64,000 bases of DNA from Acetobacteraceae bacterium (GTDB taxonomy: Bacteria; Pseudomonadota; Alphaproteobacteria; Acetobacterales; Acetobacteraceae), in the NCBI GenBank assembly GCA_947474705.1, contig CANJJS010000005.1, positions 1-64,000 on the forward strand, written 5' to 3'. Below are positions 23,814 to 32,668 of the stretch, piece by piece. The notes below the pieces were generated by a model. It did no database searches, had not been told where the DNA came from, and saw only the letters and a list, made by a program, of their open reading frames with translations. Position numbers and translations under genes: made by a program. The number at the start of each line of letters is the position of its first letter. Position 1 is the first letter of the stretch.

Positions 23814-25465
23814 GCGGCGATTCCTTCCACGGGGGCGAGCGGTTCGCGACCTCTTATCATGTCCGACGCCTTTTCCGCGATCATCATGGTCGAGGCATAG
23901 GTATTCGCCGACGGCATGTTCGGCATGATCGAGGCATCGACCACGCGAATGCCCTGCAACCCATGAATTTGGAGCCTGTCGTTGACCACGGAGGTTTTGT
24001 CCGATTCGGGTCCCATCCGCGCGGTGCCGATCAGATGGTAACAGGTGGAACCGTATTGCCGCCCGAAATCCAGCCACTCGTCGTCCGTTCGCACGCCCGG
24101 CCCCGGCAGTTCGTCGCAATCGAAATAAGGCGCCAGCGCCCGCGTGTGCAGCAATTTCCGCGCGAGTTTCATACCGTTGATCATGACACGGCGGTCCATC
24201 GGGTCCTTCAGGTAATTCGGCTGTATCGTGGGATCGACGAAGACATCGGTGGATTTCGCACGCACGTAACCCGTGCTTTCCGGACGGTGCTGCCAGACCC
24301 CGGCGGTCATTCCGGGATAATCGTCGAGCAATCCGACAAACCCTTGCTTATAGCTCGCCGGGGTGAAGACGCCCTGCAGGTCCGGCTGGTCCATCGTGTC
24401 CTCGGACTTCCAGAACCAGTGCACCAAGGACGGGCTGACCGACAGGATCGACGGCTTTCCGAGCGCCCACCGCGCGATTTGCGCGGCGAGGCCGAAGCCC
24501 TTGGCCATTTCGTTGATGGTTTTGATGTTTTTCACGCGCGCGACCAGGCGGGCGGCGTAATGATCGCGGAAATTCTCGCCGACGGGCAGATCGGCGATCA
24601 CCGGAACCCCCAGGTCGCCGAGCAGCGACGCGGGCCCAACCCCTGAAATTTGCAGCAGACGCGCGGTGTTGGCGGTGCCGGACGAAACGATGACTTCCTT
24701 ACGCGCGTAAACCTGGCGCACCGTCTTCCGGTCGCGATCGTCGATGTAGCGAACACCCGTCGCGCGAGTCCCCTCGAACAGGATTTTCGACGCGCGCGCG
24801 TCCGTGCGAATGTCGAGCTGTCCGGTCGACGCCGCCGGATGCAGAAACACCCGCGCGGCGGAATGGCGGTAACCACGGTTGATCAGCCGCTGGAAATAAC
24901 CCACGCCCGCCTGGTTATCGCCGGAATTGTAATCGGCGCAGCGCGGAATCCCCAGTTCCCCCGCGCCTTCCATGAACGCGTCGCAAACCGGATGAAACCA
25001 GTCCATGTCGGTGACGGGCAAACTCCCACCGCGGCCATGGATGCGGTCGTCGCCTCCGCCCACCCGGTTCTCCCCACGCTTGAAATAGGGGAGAATATCG
25101 ACATAGCCCCAGCCGCGATTGCCGCGCTGCGCCCAGTTGTCGAAATCGGCGCGTTGTCCGCGGTTATAGATCATGCCATTGATCGAACTGCCACCGCCCA
25201 GAGTCCGCCCCTGCGTCGTCGGAATGCGTCGGCCGTTGGTCCCCTCCCCCGGTTCCGTCTGGAATTGCCAGGTGTAAGTGGGGTTAAAAAGCATCTTGAT
25301 GAAGCCGGCGGGGATATGAATAAACGGATGCCGGTCCGGCGGCCCGCACTCCAGCACGCAAACCGTGACCCCCGGGTCCTCCGTCAGCCGACGGCACAGA
25401 ATCGAGCCCGCGGCGCCGCTGCCCACGATCACATAGTCGAAAACATCCCCGTCGTTATCAGCCAC
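23810..25465 (-). CDS. GMC family FAD-dependent oxidoreductase (choline dehydrogenase-like)
   Basis: This 551-residue protein has the N-terminal FAD motif VIVGSGAAGS, the GMC signature GRTLGGGSSINGMIYNRG near residue 85, a second signature (SSGTANTARLLQISGVGP), and the C-terminal catalytic stretch CYHLIGTARMG..VVDASIMPNMPSAN. It oxidises an alcohol group and reduces FAD. The alcohol is unknown; choline is not implied. The GTG at 25465 gives the normal N-terminus and has GGAG about 11 bases upstream; longer frames reach into the divergent gene. It is coupled to the downstream PEP-mutase-family gene. Confidence 0.9.
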   Translation of the reverse strand: MADNDGDVFDYVIVGSGAAGSILCRRLTEDPGVTVCVLECGPPDRHPFIHIPAGFIKMLFNPTYTWQFQTEPGEGTNGRRIPTTQGRTLGGGSSINGMIYNRGQRADFDNWAQRGNRGWGYVDILPYFKRGENRVGGGDDRIHGRGGSLPVTDMDWFHPVCDAFMEGAGELGIPRCADYNSGDNQAGVGYFQRLINRGYRHSAARVFLHPAASTGQLDIRTDARASKILFEGTRATGVRYIDDRDRKTVRQVYARKEVIVSSGTANTARLLQISGVGPASLLGDLGVPVIADLPVGENFRDHYAARLVARVKNIKTINEMAKGFGLAAQIARWALGKPSILSVSPSLVHWFWKSEDTMDQPDLQGVFTPASYKQGFVGLLDDYPGMTAGVWQHRPESTGYVRAKSTDVFVDPTIQPNYLKDPMDRRVMINGMKLARKLLHTRALAPYFDCDELPGPGVRTDDEWLDFGRQYGSTCYHLIGTARMGPESDKTSVVNDRLQIHGLQGIRVVDASIMPNMPSANTYASTMMIAEKASDMIRGREPLAPVEGIAA

Positions 25466-25553
25466 TTGTCCGCTCCGTTGCGCGCTGTCGAGATTCCATC
25501 CTAAGCTGCCCATGGAAATCAGTCCAAGCACGGATCGCCAGACCGGAGCCGGT

Positions 25554-25970
25554 ATGGAATACGTTTGCGACGCGCCCAACGACGAGACATGGTTCCGTCT
25601 GATGACGGAAGCCGAGGCCGAGGCCGAATCCGCCGAGATGCGGCACGCCGTGGAGAAGCATTTTCGGCGAGAGCGCGAACGCGCCGCCGAAAGCTTCAAG
25701 CCGCTGACCAGCGTCTACATCGAGCAGGACATCGGCAAGGAATCCCACATCGCGAAATCGATGCCGATTTTTCTGACCTTACGCAATCAGGACGGCAAGG
25801 GCCTCGTGACCGCGATGCTCCCCCCCGGAGGAAAATCCGGCGGCGCCAGCATCGTCGTCGGCCCCGCCAACGCCGATCCCTATATCGACCACGCGGACGC
25901 CATTGAGGCCTTGGGCCGCCATTTCGGCCTCACCCTCGATCGCGCCCAGTGCTACCCTTATCGCCGCTGA
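25554..25970 (+). CDS. Hypothetical protein
   Basis: This 138-residue protein has no recognised family. The first half is acidic and helical (EAEAEAESAEMRHAVEKHF); the second half has a strand-rich segment and a glycine run PPGGKSGGASIVVGP. The ATG at 25554 is preferred because GGAG precedes it; another in-frame ATG at 25512 would add 14 residues. It is divergent from the GMC oxidoreductase and 16 bases upstream of the cupin gene, so probably co-transcribed with that gene. Confidence 0.65.
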   Translation: MEYVCDAPNDETWFRLMTEAEAEAESAEMRHAVEKHFRRERERAAESFKPLTSVYIEQDIGKESHIAKSMPIFLTLRNQDGKGLVTAMLPPGGKSGGASIVVGPANADPYIDHADAIEALGRHFGLTLDRAQCYPYRR

Positions 25971-25986
25971 ACAGGAGAACGAAAGA

Positions 25987-26505
25987 ATGGCCAGCAAATT
26001 AGACAAATTCGTCGCGGACTGCCGCACCGCGCTGACCGCCACGCCCGGATCGCCCGGGCGCGAGAAAGTCCGCGACCTCGTGCAGCAGGCGCTGAGCGAT
26101 CCCGACTTCATCGCCACCTATATCCCCGAGGGCACCCCGGAACGCCACATCCTGCACGAAGACGCCGATCTCGGCTTCACCGTCCTGGCCCATGGCTACA
26201 CCGGCGCCAAAGGCTCCAACCCCCACGATCACGGTCCTTCCTGGGCCATCTACGGCCAGGCCGCCGGCGAAACGATCATGACCGCCTGGGATTGCCTGGC
26301 ACGCCCGACCGAGACCGGACCCGGCAAAGCGAAGTTCAACCACAACTACACGATGAAGCCGGGCGACGCGTATCTCTACGACGTCGGCGTGCTGCACTCC
26401 CCGGAACGCAAGGCGGCGACGCGCCTGATGCGGATCGAGGGCATCAACATGGCGAAAGTGAAGCGTAAACCCTACGAGGCGGTCACGCAGGCGGCGGCGG
26501 AATAA
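25987..26505 (+). CDS. Cupin-fold protein
   Basis: This is a 172-residue protein. The metal-binding cupin motif is visible as NPHDHGPSWAIYGQAAGET near residue 78, with a second motif KPGDAYLYDVGVLHSP near 130. This resembles small cysteine-dioxygenase-like or hydroxylaminobenzoate-lyase-like cupins. The substrate is unknown. An AGGAGAACGAAAGA ribosome site supports the start. It converges with the EthD-domain gene and overlaps it by 23 bases. Confidence 0.75.
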   Translation: MASKLDKFVADCRTALTATPGSPGREKVRDLVQQALSDPDFIATYIPEGTPERHILHEDADLGFTVLAHGYTGAKGSNPHDHGPSWAIYGQAAGETIMTAWDCLARPTETGPGKAKFNHNYTMKPGDAYLYDVGVLHSPERKAATRLMRIEGINMAKVKRKPYEAVTQAAAE

Positions 26506-26827
26506 TCTGCTTCTCGTCGATCACATAGGACTTGATCCGCCCAATGAACAACGCGCCGTCGTCCGTCAGAATCTTCATCTCTGGCGAGGCGGCGGCACGT
26601 TGGGCGGCCTCCATATCGTCGTACCAAAGCTCCGCGAACCCATCGATCTCCACATCCGTGTCCGGAATATCCGGCCGCGACCGCGTGCCGACAATGTGCG
26701 ACTGCACATAGCGACGCACGCCCGGCACCGCGAGCGCCAGCGGGCCGTGAATGTTCATCCAGTGATCGACGAACTGCTCATGCGTCAGATGGGGTTTCCG
26801 CGTGAGCAGGGACATCATCTTGATCAT
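26483..26827 (-). CDS. EthD domain protein
   Basis: This 114-residue ferredoxin-like-fold protein matches the EthD family: MIKMMSLLTRKPHLTHEQFVDHW, HGPLA, FAELWYDD and the late GALF-like segment. EthD-type proteins are small dimers often encoded with degradation enzymes; a few are decarboxylases or dehydratases. Its ATG overlaps the DUF29 gene stop by four bases, making it the last gene of a four-gene operon. Confidence 0.85.
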   Translation of the reverse strand: MIKMMSLLTRKPHLTHEQFVDHWMNIHGPLALAVPGVRRYVQSHIVGTRSRPDIPDTDVEIDGFAELWYDDMEAAQRAAASPEMKILTDDGALFIGRIKSYVIDEKQIIPPPPA

Positions 26828-27336
26828 TCTTCGATTCCTTTTGGGGCCGGCCACCAATTTTCGATAATATCGTCCGGGCCATAATTCGGGGGAACGGTTT
26901 GCAGCGGGACCTCGCCTCGACGGATCAAAGCGTCCGTCGCGAATCGCGCCGCCTTGGCCGTCAAAGGCGAACTCAGAATGTCCGGCAGTTCCCTCCGCAA
27001 TGACGGGTTCTGCTCCAGCAGGTCTTCCAGTTCGAAGCGGGACCGTTGCACGGTTTCTTCCCAACCCCGCCTGGGCTCGCGAACCGTGCTGAGTTCCAGC
27101 TTCGCGAGATGCTCGACAATGGTTCCGATCCGCTTGCGAAGCTCCGACCTGACGCCTCTGGCCAAACCGTCCAACTCCTCGATCAGATTGTCCCAGTCGA
27201 GCGCGTGAAGTTCTGGCGGGAAATTGCTCCCCGGACGCCTCGCCGCATCGCGCAACGCCGCGACCGCGCGGGCCTGACCGAGGGCCCACTCGTAAAAATC
27301 CCGATCGTAGAGGCTGGCCTCCTGGATATCCGCCAT
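26824..27336 (-). CDS. DUF29 family protein
   Basis: This 170-residue helical protein has the DUF29 hallmarks: YDRDFYEWALGQA at the start, LDWDNLIEELDGLARGVRSEL in the middle, and many charged residues. The family has no firm function and is often found in cyanobacteria and Rhodospirillales. It lies 9 bases downstream of the dioxygenase gene and overlaps the EthD gene, so it appears to be a passenger in the operon. Confidence 0.85.
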   Translation of the reverse strand: MADIQEASLYDRDFYEWALGQARAVAALRDAARRPGSNFPPELHALDWDNLIEELDGLARGVRSELRKRIGTIVEHLAKLELSTVREPRRGWEETVQRSRFELEDLLEQNPSLRRELPDILSSPLTAKAARFATDALIRRGEVPLQTVPPNYGPDDIIENWWPAPKGIEE

Positions 27337-27345
27337 TTCGCCGCG

Positions 27346-28239
27346 TCAGGCCGCCTCCGCCATCGTGGAACGTTCCGATGCCACCGTCGTGCGGTGCATG
27401 TCGCGGACCTCGGAATCCGGGAAGGGACGAGCCCGGTGCATGGTGGCGCGATTGTCCCACATTACCAGATCGTATTGTTTCCACACGTGCGAATAGACGA
27501 ATTTTCGCTGGGTCGCGTGCTCCGTCAGATCGCGCAGGAACTGCCGCGCCTCCGGCACCGGCCACCCCTGAATGGCGCCCGCGTGCGACGCCAGGAACAG
27601 CGACTTTCGGCCGGTCGAGGGATGACGGCGCACCAGACGTTGCAAAACCGGCTTGAACCGAATTTTGTCTTCCTCGGTGAAATCCGCGAACCCCAGCACG
27701 CCGCGCGAGTAACGCTGACTGTGCTCGCAGATCAGGTTCTCGCACTCCGCCTTCAACTCGTCGTCGAGCGAATCATAAGCCACCCGCATGTCCGCGAATT
27801 CGGTATTCCCGCCCGCGGACGGAATGACCCGCGCCGACAACAACGAAAATTTTGCTGGAACTTCCTTGAACGAACTGTCGGAGTGCCAGAGCCGGTTGCC
27901 CAGACTGAACAAACGCCGGCGCGAATCCCGCGCCAGCACCTGGTTGTTCATGTCGAGGTTCGAGATGTCGTTCACCAAAGCCGAGCCCAGCCGCCGCGCC
28001 TTGTGGAAATTCAGGTCGCCGGTGGCTTCCTCCAAATCTCCAAAGTTGCGGCTGAACGCGAGTTGCGACTCGTCGTCGAAATGCTGGTCGTGGAAGACCA
28101 GCACTCCGTACTGGTCCATCCCCGCCTCAATCGCCCTCGCCTGCTCTGTCGTCAAAGGTTTGGTGATGTCGATCCCGGACACCACGCCCGCGAAGAACGG
28201 ACGCGATACGGGATCGATGGGGGCGATGGACAGGCTCAT
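27346..28239 (-). CDS. TauD/TfdA family Fe(II)/2-oxoglutarate dioxygenase
   Basis: This 297-residue enzyme couples oxidative decarboxylation of 2-oxoglutarate to hydroxylation of a substrate. The iron triad is His119-x-Asp121 (LWHSDSSF) and His268 (ATMHRARPF), with Arg279 or Arg283 to hold 2-oxoglutarate. The sequence looks closer to TfdA (2,4-D dioxygenase) than to taurine dioxygenase, but the substrate is unproven. Its ATG overlaps the stop of the upstream 536-residue gene by one base (TGATG), indicating coupling. Confidence 0.9.
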   Translation of the reverse strand: MSLSIAPIDPVSRPFFAGVVSGIDITKPLTTEQARAIEAGMDQYGVLVFHDQHFDDESQLAFSRNFGDLEEATGDLNFHKARRLGSALVNDISNLDMNNQVLARDSRRRLFSLGNRLWHSDSSFKEVPAKFSLLSARVIPSAGGNTEFADMRVAYDSLDDELKAECENLICEHSQRYSRGVLGFADFTEEDKIRFKPVLQRLVRRHPSTGRKSLFLASHAGAIQGWPVPEARQFLRDLTEHATQRKFVYSHVWKQYDLVMWDNRATMHRARPFPDSEVRDMHRTTVASERSTMAEAA

Positions 28240-29849
28240 CAGGCCACAAGCTCCGCCATGTCGAAGGCTTTGGCGAAGCGCTTCGCCGGTTCCAGCGGAT
28301 CGCCGTATTTACGGTGCATGGCGGTGTGATAGGCGGCCGCGAGCAGCAGCCTGTCCCGGCCCGCCAACTGGTTCGTGCCGTAATCCATCAGCATGCACTG
28401 GGCGATTTCCTGGTTGTGCGGATCGTTGCCCAGTTTCGCGGCGGCCAAGGCGATCCGCGCGACCAGCGGCCCGCGATCGGAGAAATTGTCGCAATAGGCC
28501 TGGGTCCAGCCCACGCTGTCCGGCCCGTTCAACGAACAAATCGCGGCATCGACCTTGTCGAGGATCTGCCCCTGCGACAGCCCACCCACGGACGGCGTCT
28601 TATAGGCCATCGGATGAACGTCGTTCAGCCCGACCATGTTGTAGGCGACACGGCTCAGGAAGCTCGCCGCGACATACAGCAGGCGCAGGCGGCGCGGATG
28701 GTCGAAATTGTCCCAGAACCACGCCAGCGTGTTGTGGTACTCGTAGCAATGATGCGGCATGTTGAAGTTTTCGGGCACATGCGTTTCCAGCACGACCTGC
28801 CCGATCGCCAATTGCAGCGCGTCCAGGATACGCCGCGGATTCTTACCGGCCTTCAGCAGCCGGGTAATCTCCTCCAGCGTCACCATTTCGTCTTGCCGCA
28901 GCACGATCTCGACAAGGCGCGCCGCCTCCTCGTCGGTCACGGGGCCGGTCTGGCGCAATGTGGAAAGTTCCGCCTCGCTGACGCCGCCATAGGGCACGGC
29001 GTGCAGGGATTCGCCCTCGATGTTCATTTTCACGAAGTTGCAGGCGAGTTCGTACGTGGAATACCAGCGCGGCCCGACCGCGATATCCAGCGCGCCCGCG
29101 TAAACGACGTTATGGGCGTTTTCCCAGCCCAGCATGGAGCCGATTTCCACGGTGGAGCGGGCGCGATAGGCCTTGTGCCCCGTCGTATAGGACCGGTTGT
29201 GCAGAATCCGGTCCTGCACGTCGATCAGGCCCGCGAAGCACATCTCGGCGAGCACCTCTTTCCGCTCCCCGCCGTTTTCCATCAAACCGAGGAACACCTT
29301 ATAGGCATCGACGACATTGCCGCGATGCACCTGCGTCATCCAGTGGTTCAGCCGCTCCTTCAACGGACCGTCGAGCTTCGTCGCTTCCTGGTCTTCCCAA
29401 TAGACGACCGGCGGCGGCGGCGCGGTGACCTCGCCCAGATTGCCGCGGTGACGGGTGTAGTGTCCCGGCGCCTTGTTGATCTTCTGGTTCCAGATATCGA
29501 GGCCGGTCGGGATGTACCAGATGGTCTGCGCCATCGGCAGCATCGCGAACTTCTCCGGCACCATCTTGTTCAGATTGATGGTGGCGCGGGCGCTGAGCAG
29601 GCAATGGTCGTTGTTAACGAAATTCGGGTACCCGTCGTCCAGCCGCTCATGGTACGGCACATGAGTGAAGGGCGCGTGGATACGCACCCCCTCGGCGACG
29701 ATTTCCGCCAGCGGCCGTCCCGCGCGGATCAGGTCGTAGTAGGCCTCGCTGGCGCCGACCTGATCGCGCATCAGGCAGCGGTCCTCCAGCCTGTCGTAAA
29801 TCGCCTTCGCGGCGCCTAAATCCCGCCCGAGCGTGGTCTGGTTGTCCAT
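28239..29849 (-). CDS. Uncharacterised 536-residue protein, first gene of the dioxygenase operon
   Basis: I do not assign this to a named family. It has no signal peptide or membrane segment. Conserved-looking clusters of histidine and aromatic residues occur near residue 65 (IHAPFTHVPYHERLDDG then NNDHC) and near 385 (HVPENFNMPHHCYEYHN), which could bind a metal. The C-terminal third is helical. Being first in an operon with a TfdA-type dioxygenase and an EthD protein, it is likely a catabolic enzyme or its accessory (inference). It starts at 29849, divergent from the NHL-repeat gene. Confidence 0.8.
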   Translation of the reverse strand: MDNQTTLGRDLGAAKAIYDRLEDRCLMRDQVGASEAYYDLIRAGRPLAEIVAEGVRIHAPFTHVPYHERLDDGYPNFVNNDHCLLSARATINLNKMVPEKFAMLPMAQTIWYIPTGLDIWNQKINKAPGHYTRHRGNLGEVTAPPPPVVYWEDQEATKLDGPLKERLNHWMTQVHRGNVVDAYKVFLGLMENGGERKEVLAEMCFAGLIDVQDRILHNRSYTTGHKAYRARSTVEIGSMLGWENAHNVVYAGALDIAVGPRWYSTYELACNFVKMNIEGESLHAVPYGGVSEAELSTLRQTGPVTDEEAARLVEIVLRQDEMVTLEEITRLLKAGKNPRRILDALQLAIGQVVLETHVPENFNMPHHCYEYHNTLAWFWDNFDHPRRLRLLYVAASFLSRVAYNMVGLNDVHPMAYKTPSVGGLSQGQILDKVDAAICSLNGPDSVGWTQAYCDNFSDRGPLVARIALAAAKLGNDPHNQEIAQCMLMDYGTNQLAGRDRLLLAAAYHTAMHRKYGDPLEPAKRFAKAFDMAELVA

Positions 29850-29945
29850 CGTCGCGTCCTCCGGAACAGCTTTTCTGGCGGAAAGCTTACGCTTGACAGG
29901 GCGCCCTCGACAACCATGGATGCGGCCAACGGAGGGAAGCGGACC

Positions 29946-30986
29946 ATGGCGGACAAAACCGGTTGGACGATTGGCACGGTCGCGGGCACGGGCGCGCAAG
30001 GACTCGCGGGCGACGGCGGTCCCGCGCGGGCGGCTCTTTTGAACAATCCGTTCGATCTCGCCTTCGATGCAGATAAAAACCTGATTTTTTCCGATACGTT
30101 CAATCATCGAATTTGCAAGATCGACATGAAGACCGGCGCGATCGTTACGGTCGCGGGCACGAGCGAGCGCGGATTCGACGGCGACGGCGGCCCCGCCACG
30201 GCCGCGAAGATGAACGAACCCTACGGAATCGTCGTCGACGCCGCGAAAAATATTTACACCGCCGACCGTCTGAACGGGCGCGTCAGAAAGATCGCGGCGG
30301 ATGGAACCATCTCCACGCTCGCGGGTAACGGCTCCAAGGAATACTCCGGCGATGGCGGCCCCGCCGCCACCGCGGGCCTCGTGGAACCGAACGGCCTCGC
30401 GCTCGATCGCGGCGATGCGCGGCTGTTCGTCGCCGACGTCGCGGACCACCGCGTCCGCGTCGTCGATCTGAAAACCGGCGCGATTTCCACCTTCGCGGGC
30501 ACCGGCGAGGCCAAACACGACGGCGACGGCGGCCCGGCCGAGAAAGCCGGTGTGTTCGGCGCGCGAGCCGTCGCCCTGGCGCCCGACGGCTCGCTCTATG
30601 TGATGGAACGCCAGGGAAGCTGTATCCGCCAAATCCGCGACGGGATCATCCAAACCGTCGCGGGCACCGGCGAGCGCGGCTATGCCGGCGATGGCGGCGA
30701 CGCCAAAGTGGCCGTCTTCGCCGCGCCCAAGGAAATGGCGGTCGCGCCCAACGGCGACATCTTCGTCGTCGATACCGAAAACCACGCCATCCGCGTAATC
30801 GACGCCGCCACCTGGATCGTCCGCTCGATCGCCGGCAACGGCACCGCCGGGCCCGGCGAGGACGGCGCGCAAGGCGGGCAGGCCTGCCTCGGACGCCCGC
30901 ACGGCGCCACGGTCGGCCCCGACGGCAAACTCTACATCGGCGACAGCGAGAACCATCGCGTGCGCGTCCTGACCCGCGCGGACTGA
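29946..30986 (+). CDS. NHL-repeat beta-propeller protein
   Basis: This 346-residue protein is made of about six NHL-type blades. Each has a GDGGPA turn (near 24, 75, 130, 195, 243) and a strand ending in a NHRIRxxD-like motif such as SDTFNHRICKID and DVADHRVRVVD. No signal peptide is visible from the ATG at 29946, which has GGAGG upstream. Such propellers act as ligand or enzyme scaffolds, and some are lactonases. It ends five bases before the ABC permease gene, so it may be the cytoplasmic partner of that uptake system. Confidence 0.85.
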   Translation: MADKTGWTIGTVAGTGAQGLAGDGGPARAALLNNPFDLAFDADKNLIFSDTFNHRICKIDMKTGAIVTVAGTSERGFDGDGGPATAAKMNEPYGIVVDAAKNIYTADRLNGRVRKIAADGTISTLAGNGSKEYSGDGGPAATAGLVEPNGLALDRGDARLFVADVADHRVRVVDLKTGAISTFAGTGEAKHDGDGGPAEKAGVFGARAVALAPDGSLYVMERQGSCIRQIRDGIIQTVAGTGERGYAGDGGDAKVAVFAAPKEMAVAPNGDIFVVDTENHAIRVIDAATWIVRSIAGNGTAGPGEDGAQGGQACLGRPHGATVGPDGKLYIGDSENHRVRVLTRAD

Positions 30987-30991
30987 GACCC

Positions 30992-32668
30992 ATGGCGAAA
31001 TTCGATTTAAGAAACTGGATCGTCCCGATCCTGATCCTGGTCGTCGGCGCGCTGGTGCTCTACCCCATCGCGTTCCTGATCACCTCCTCGCTGAACATCG
31101 GCGACCCGCAACTATTCCCGCCAGAGGAATGGGGCGTCGGCAACTACCTCCAACTGTTCGAGGAACCGCGGATCATCGGCAACACACTGCTGGTGGCCTC
31201 TGTGGCAACGGTCCTCGCGGTGTTCTTCGGCTTCGTTCAGGCTTGGATCCTCACCCGGACGGAAATTCCTGGGCGCGAGCGCCTCGAGCGCCTGATGGAA
31301 CTGCCCTACTATATGACTCCCCTCATCGGCGCCCTCGCCTGGGGTGTCCTCCTCGGTCCCAAAACCGGGCTTGGCAACCAGTTCTGGCGCTCCCTCGGTT
31401 TCAGCAGCGATTTTTTCAATATTTATTCCCCCCAGGGAATCGCCTGGGTCATGGCGCTGTTCGAGGGCACCGTCGCCTTTGTCATGATCTCCGCCTCCAT
31501 GAAATCCATGGATCCCTCGCTGGAGGAAAGTTCCCGCGTGTTGGGCGCCAGCAAATTCCGCACAACCATTAAAATCACCCTGCCCATGGTCGCCCCCGGC
31601 GTGCTCAGCGCCACCATCTTCGTCTTCGCCGAAATGCTGGGGTCCTTCGCCGCCGCCTTCGTCCTTGGCATCCCCGGCCGTTTCTATGTCGTCACTACCG
31701 CGATCTGGGAATCCGCGCTGTCATATCCCCCGGATTACGGTCACGCCGCCGCGATGGGATTGTCGCTGTTCGGCGCCATGCTGGTGACACTCGGCATCGC
31801 CCGCGTGATCATGCGCCACGGAAGCTACGCCACCATCACCGGCAAAGCCTTCCGCCCCCGCCCCATGGACGTCGGCGCCGCGAAGTACCCGCTGATGGGA
31901 ATCGCCTGGGGTTACATCGTCGTCGCCGTGATCCTGCCGCTGGCCGCGCTGACCCTGACATCCTTCCAGAAATTCGCCACCGTCATCATTCCGCAAATGC
32001 AGTTCACCTTGGCGAACTACGAACAAGCCTTCACCATGGGCTCCCTCGGACCCGCCTTCTTCAACAGCATGATTCTGGGCATTTCCGTCTCCACACTGGG
32101 CGTCCCGGTCATCGGAGTCATCGCCTGGATCATCTACCGCTCCAACATGCCCGGACGCATTCTCATGGAATACGTCGTCATGGTCCCCCAGGCGGTACCA
32201 AGACTGGTCTTCGGCCTCGGCCTGCTCTGGGCGTGGATCAACATCCCCATCCCGATTTACGGGACGTTGTGGCTGCTCGGCATCGCCTATTTCACCGTGT
32301 TCCTGCCACTGGGTCTCCGCACCATCGCCGGCGTCGTGCTGCAGGTGGACAAGAGCCTTGAGGAATGCGCCCGGGTCTGCGGCGCCTCCTGGACGCATCA
32401 GATGCGCACCGTCACGCTGCCGCTGCTGAAACCGGGACTCGTCGCCGCCTGGCTTCTTATCTTCATCGCCTCGGTGCGCGAACTTGGCGTCTCCGTGTTC
32501 CTGATGGGACCGCACTCCAAAGTGATCGCGCCCTCGATCGTCAACTCCTGGCTGACCGCCAGTTCGGAACTCTCCGCCGCCATGGCCTTGCTCCAAACCC
32601 TCATGGTCTTCATCGCCGTCGCGATCATGTTCCGGGTGGCCCGCAAGGTGACAGGAAACCAGACATGA
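30992..32668 (+). CDS. ABC transporter permease, two fused domains (iron/polyamine type)
   Basis: This is a 558-residue inner-membrane protein with about twelve membrane segments in two BPD-transport domains. Each has an EAA loop: EESSRVLGASKFRTTIKITLP near 180 and EECARVCGASWTHQMRTVTLP near 455. The fused form is typical of Fe(III) (FbpB/SfuB) and related carbohydrate-acid or 2-aminoethylphosphonate importers. The substrate cannot be deduced. It overlaps the ATPase gene by four bases. No binding protein is encoded next to it. Confidence 0.92.
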   Translation: MAKFDLRNWIVPILILVVGALVLYPIAFLITSSLNIGDPQLFPPEEWGVGNYLQLFEEPRIIGNTLLVASVATVLAVFFGFVQAWILTRTEIPGRERLERLMELPYYMTPLIGALAWGVLLGPKTGLGNQFWRSLGFSSDFFNIYSPQGIAWVMALFEGTVAFVMISASMKSMDPSLEESSRVLGASKFRTTIKITLPMVAPGVLSATIFVFAEMLGSFAAAFVLGIPGRFYVVTTAIWESALSYPPDYGHAAAMGLSLFGAMLVTLGIARVIMRHGSYATITGKAFRPRPMDVGAAKYPLMGIAWGYIVVAVILPLAALTLTSFQKFATVIIPQMQFTLANYEQAFTMGSLGPAFFNSMILGISVSTLGVPVIGVIAWIIYRSNMPGRILMEYVVMVPQAVPRLVFGLGLLWAWINIPIPIYGTLWLLGIAYFTVFLPLGLRTIAGVVLQVDKSLEECARVCGASWTHQMRTVTLPLLKPGLVAAWLLIFIASVRELGVSVFLMGPHSKVIAPSIVNSWLTASSELSAAMALLQTLMVFIAVAIMFRVARKVTGNQT

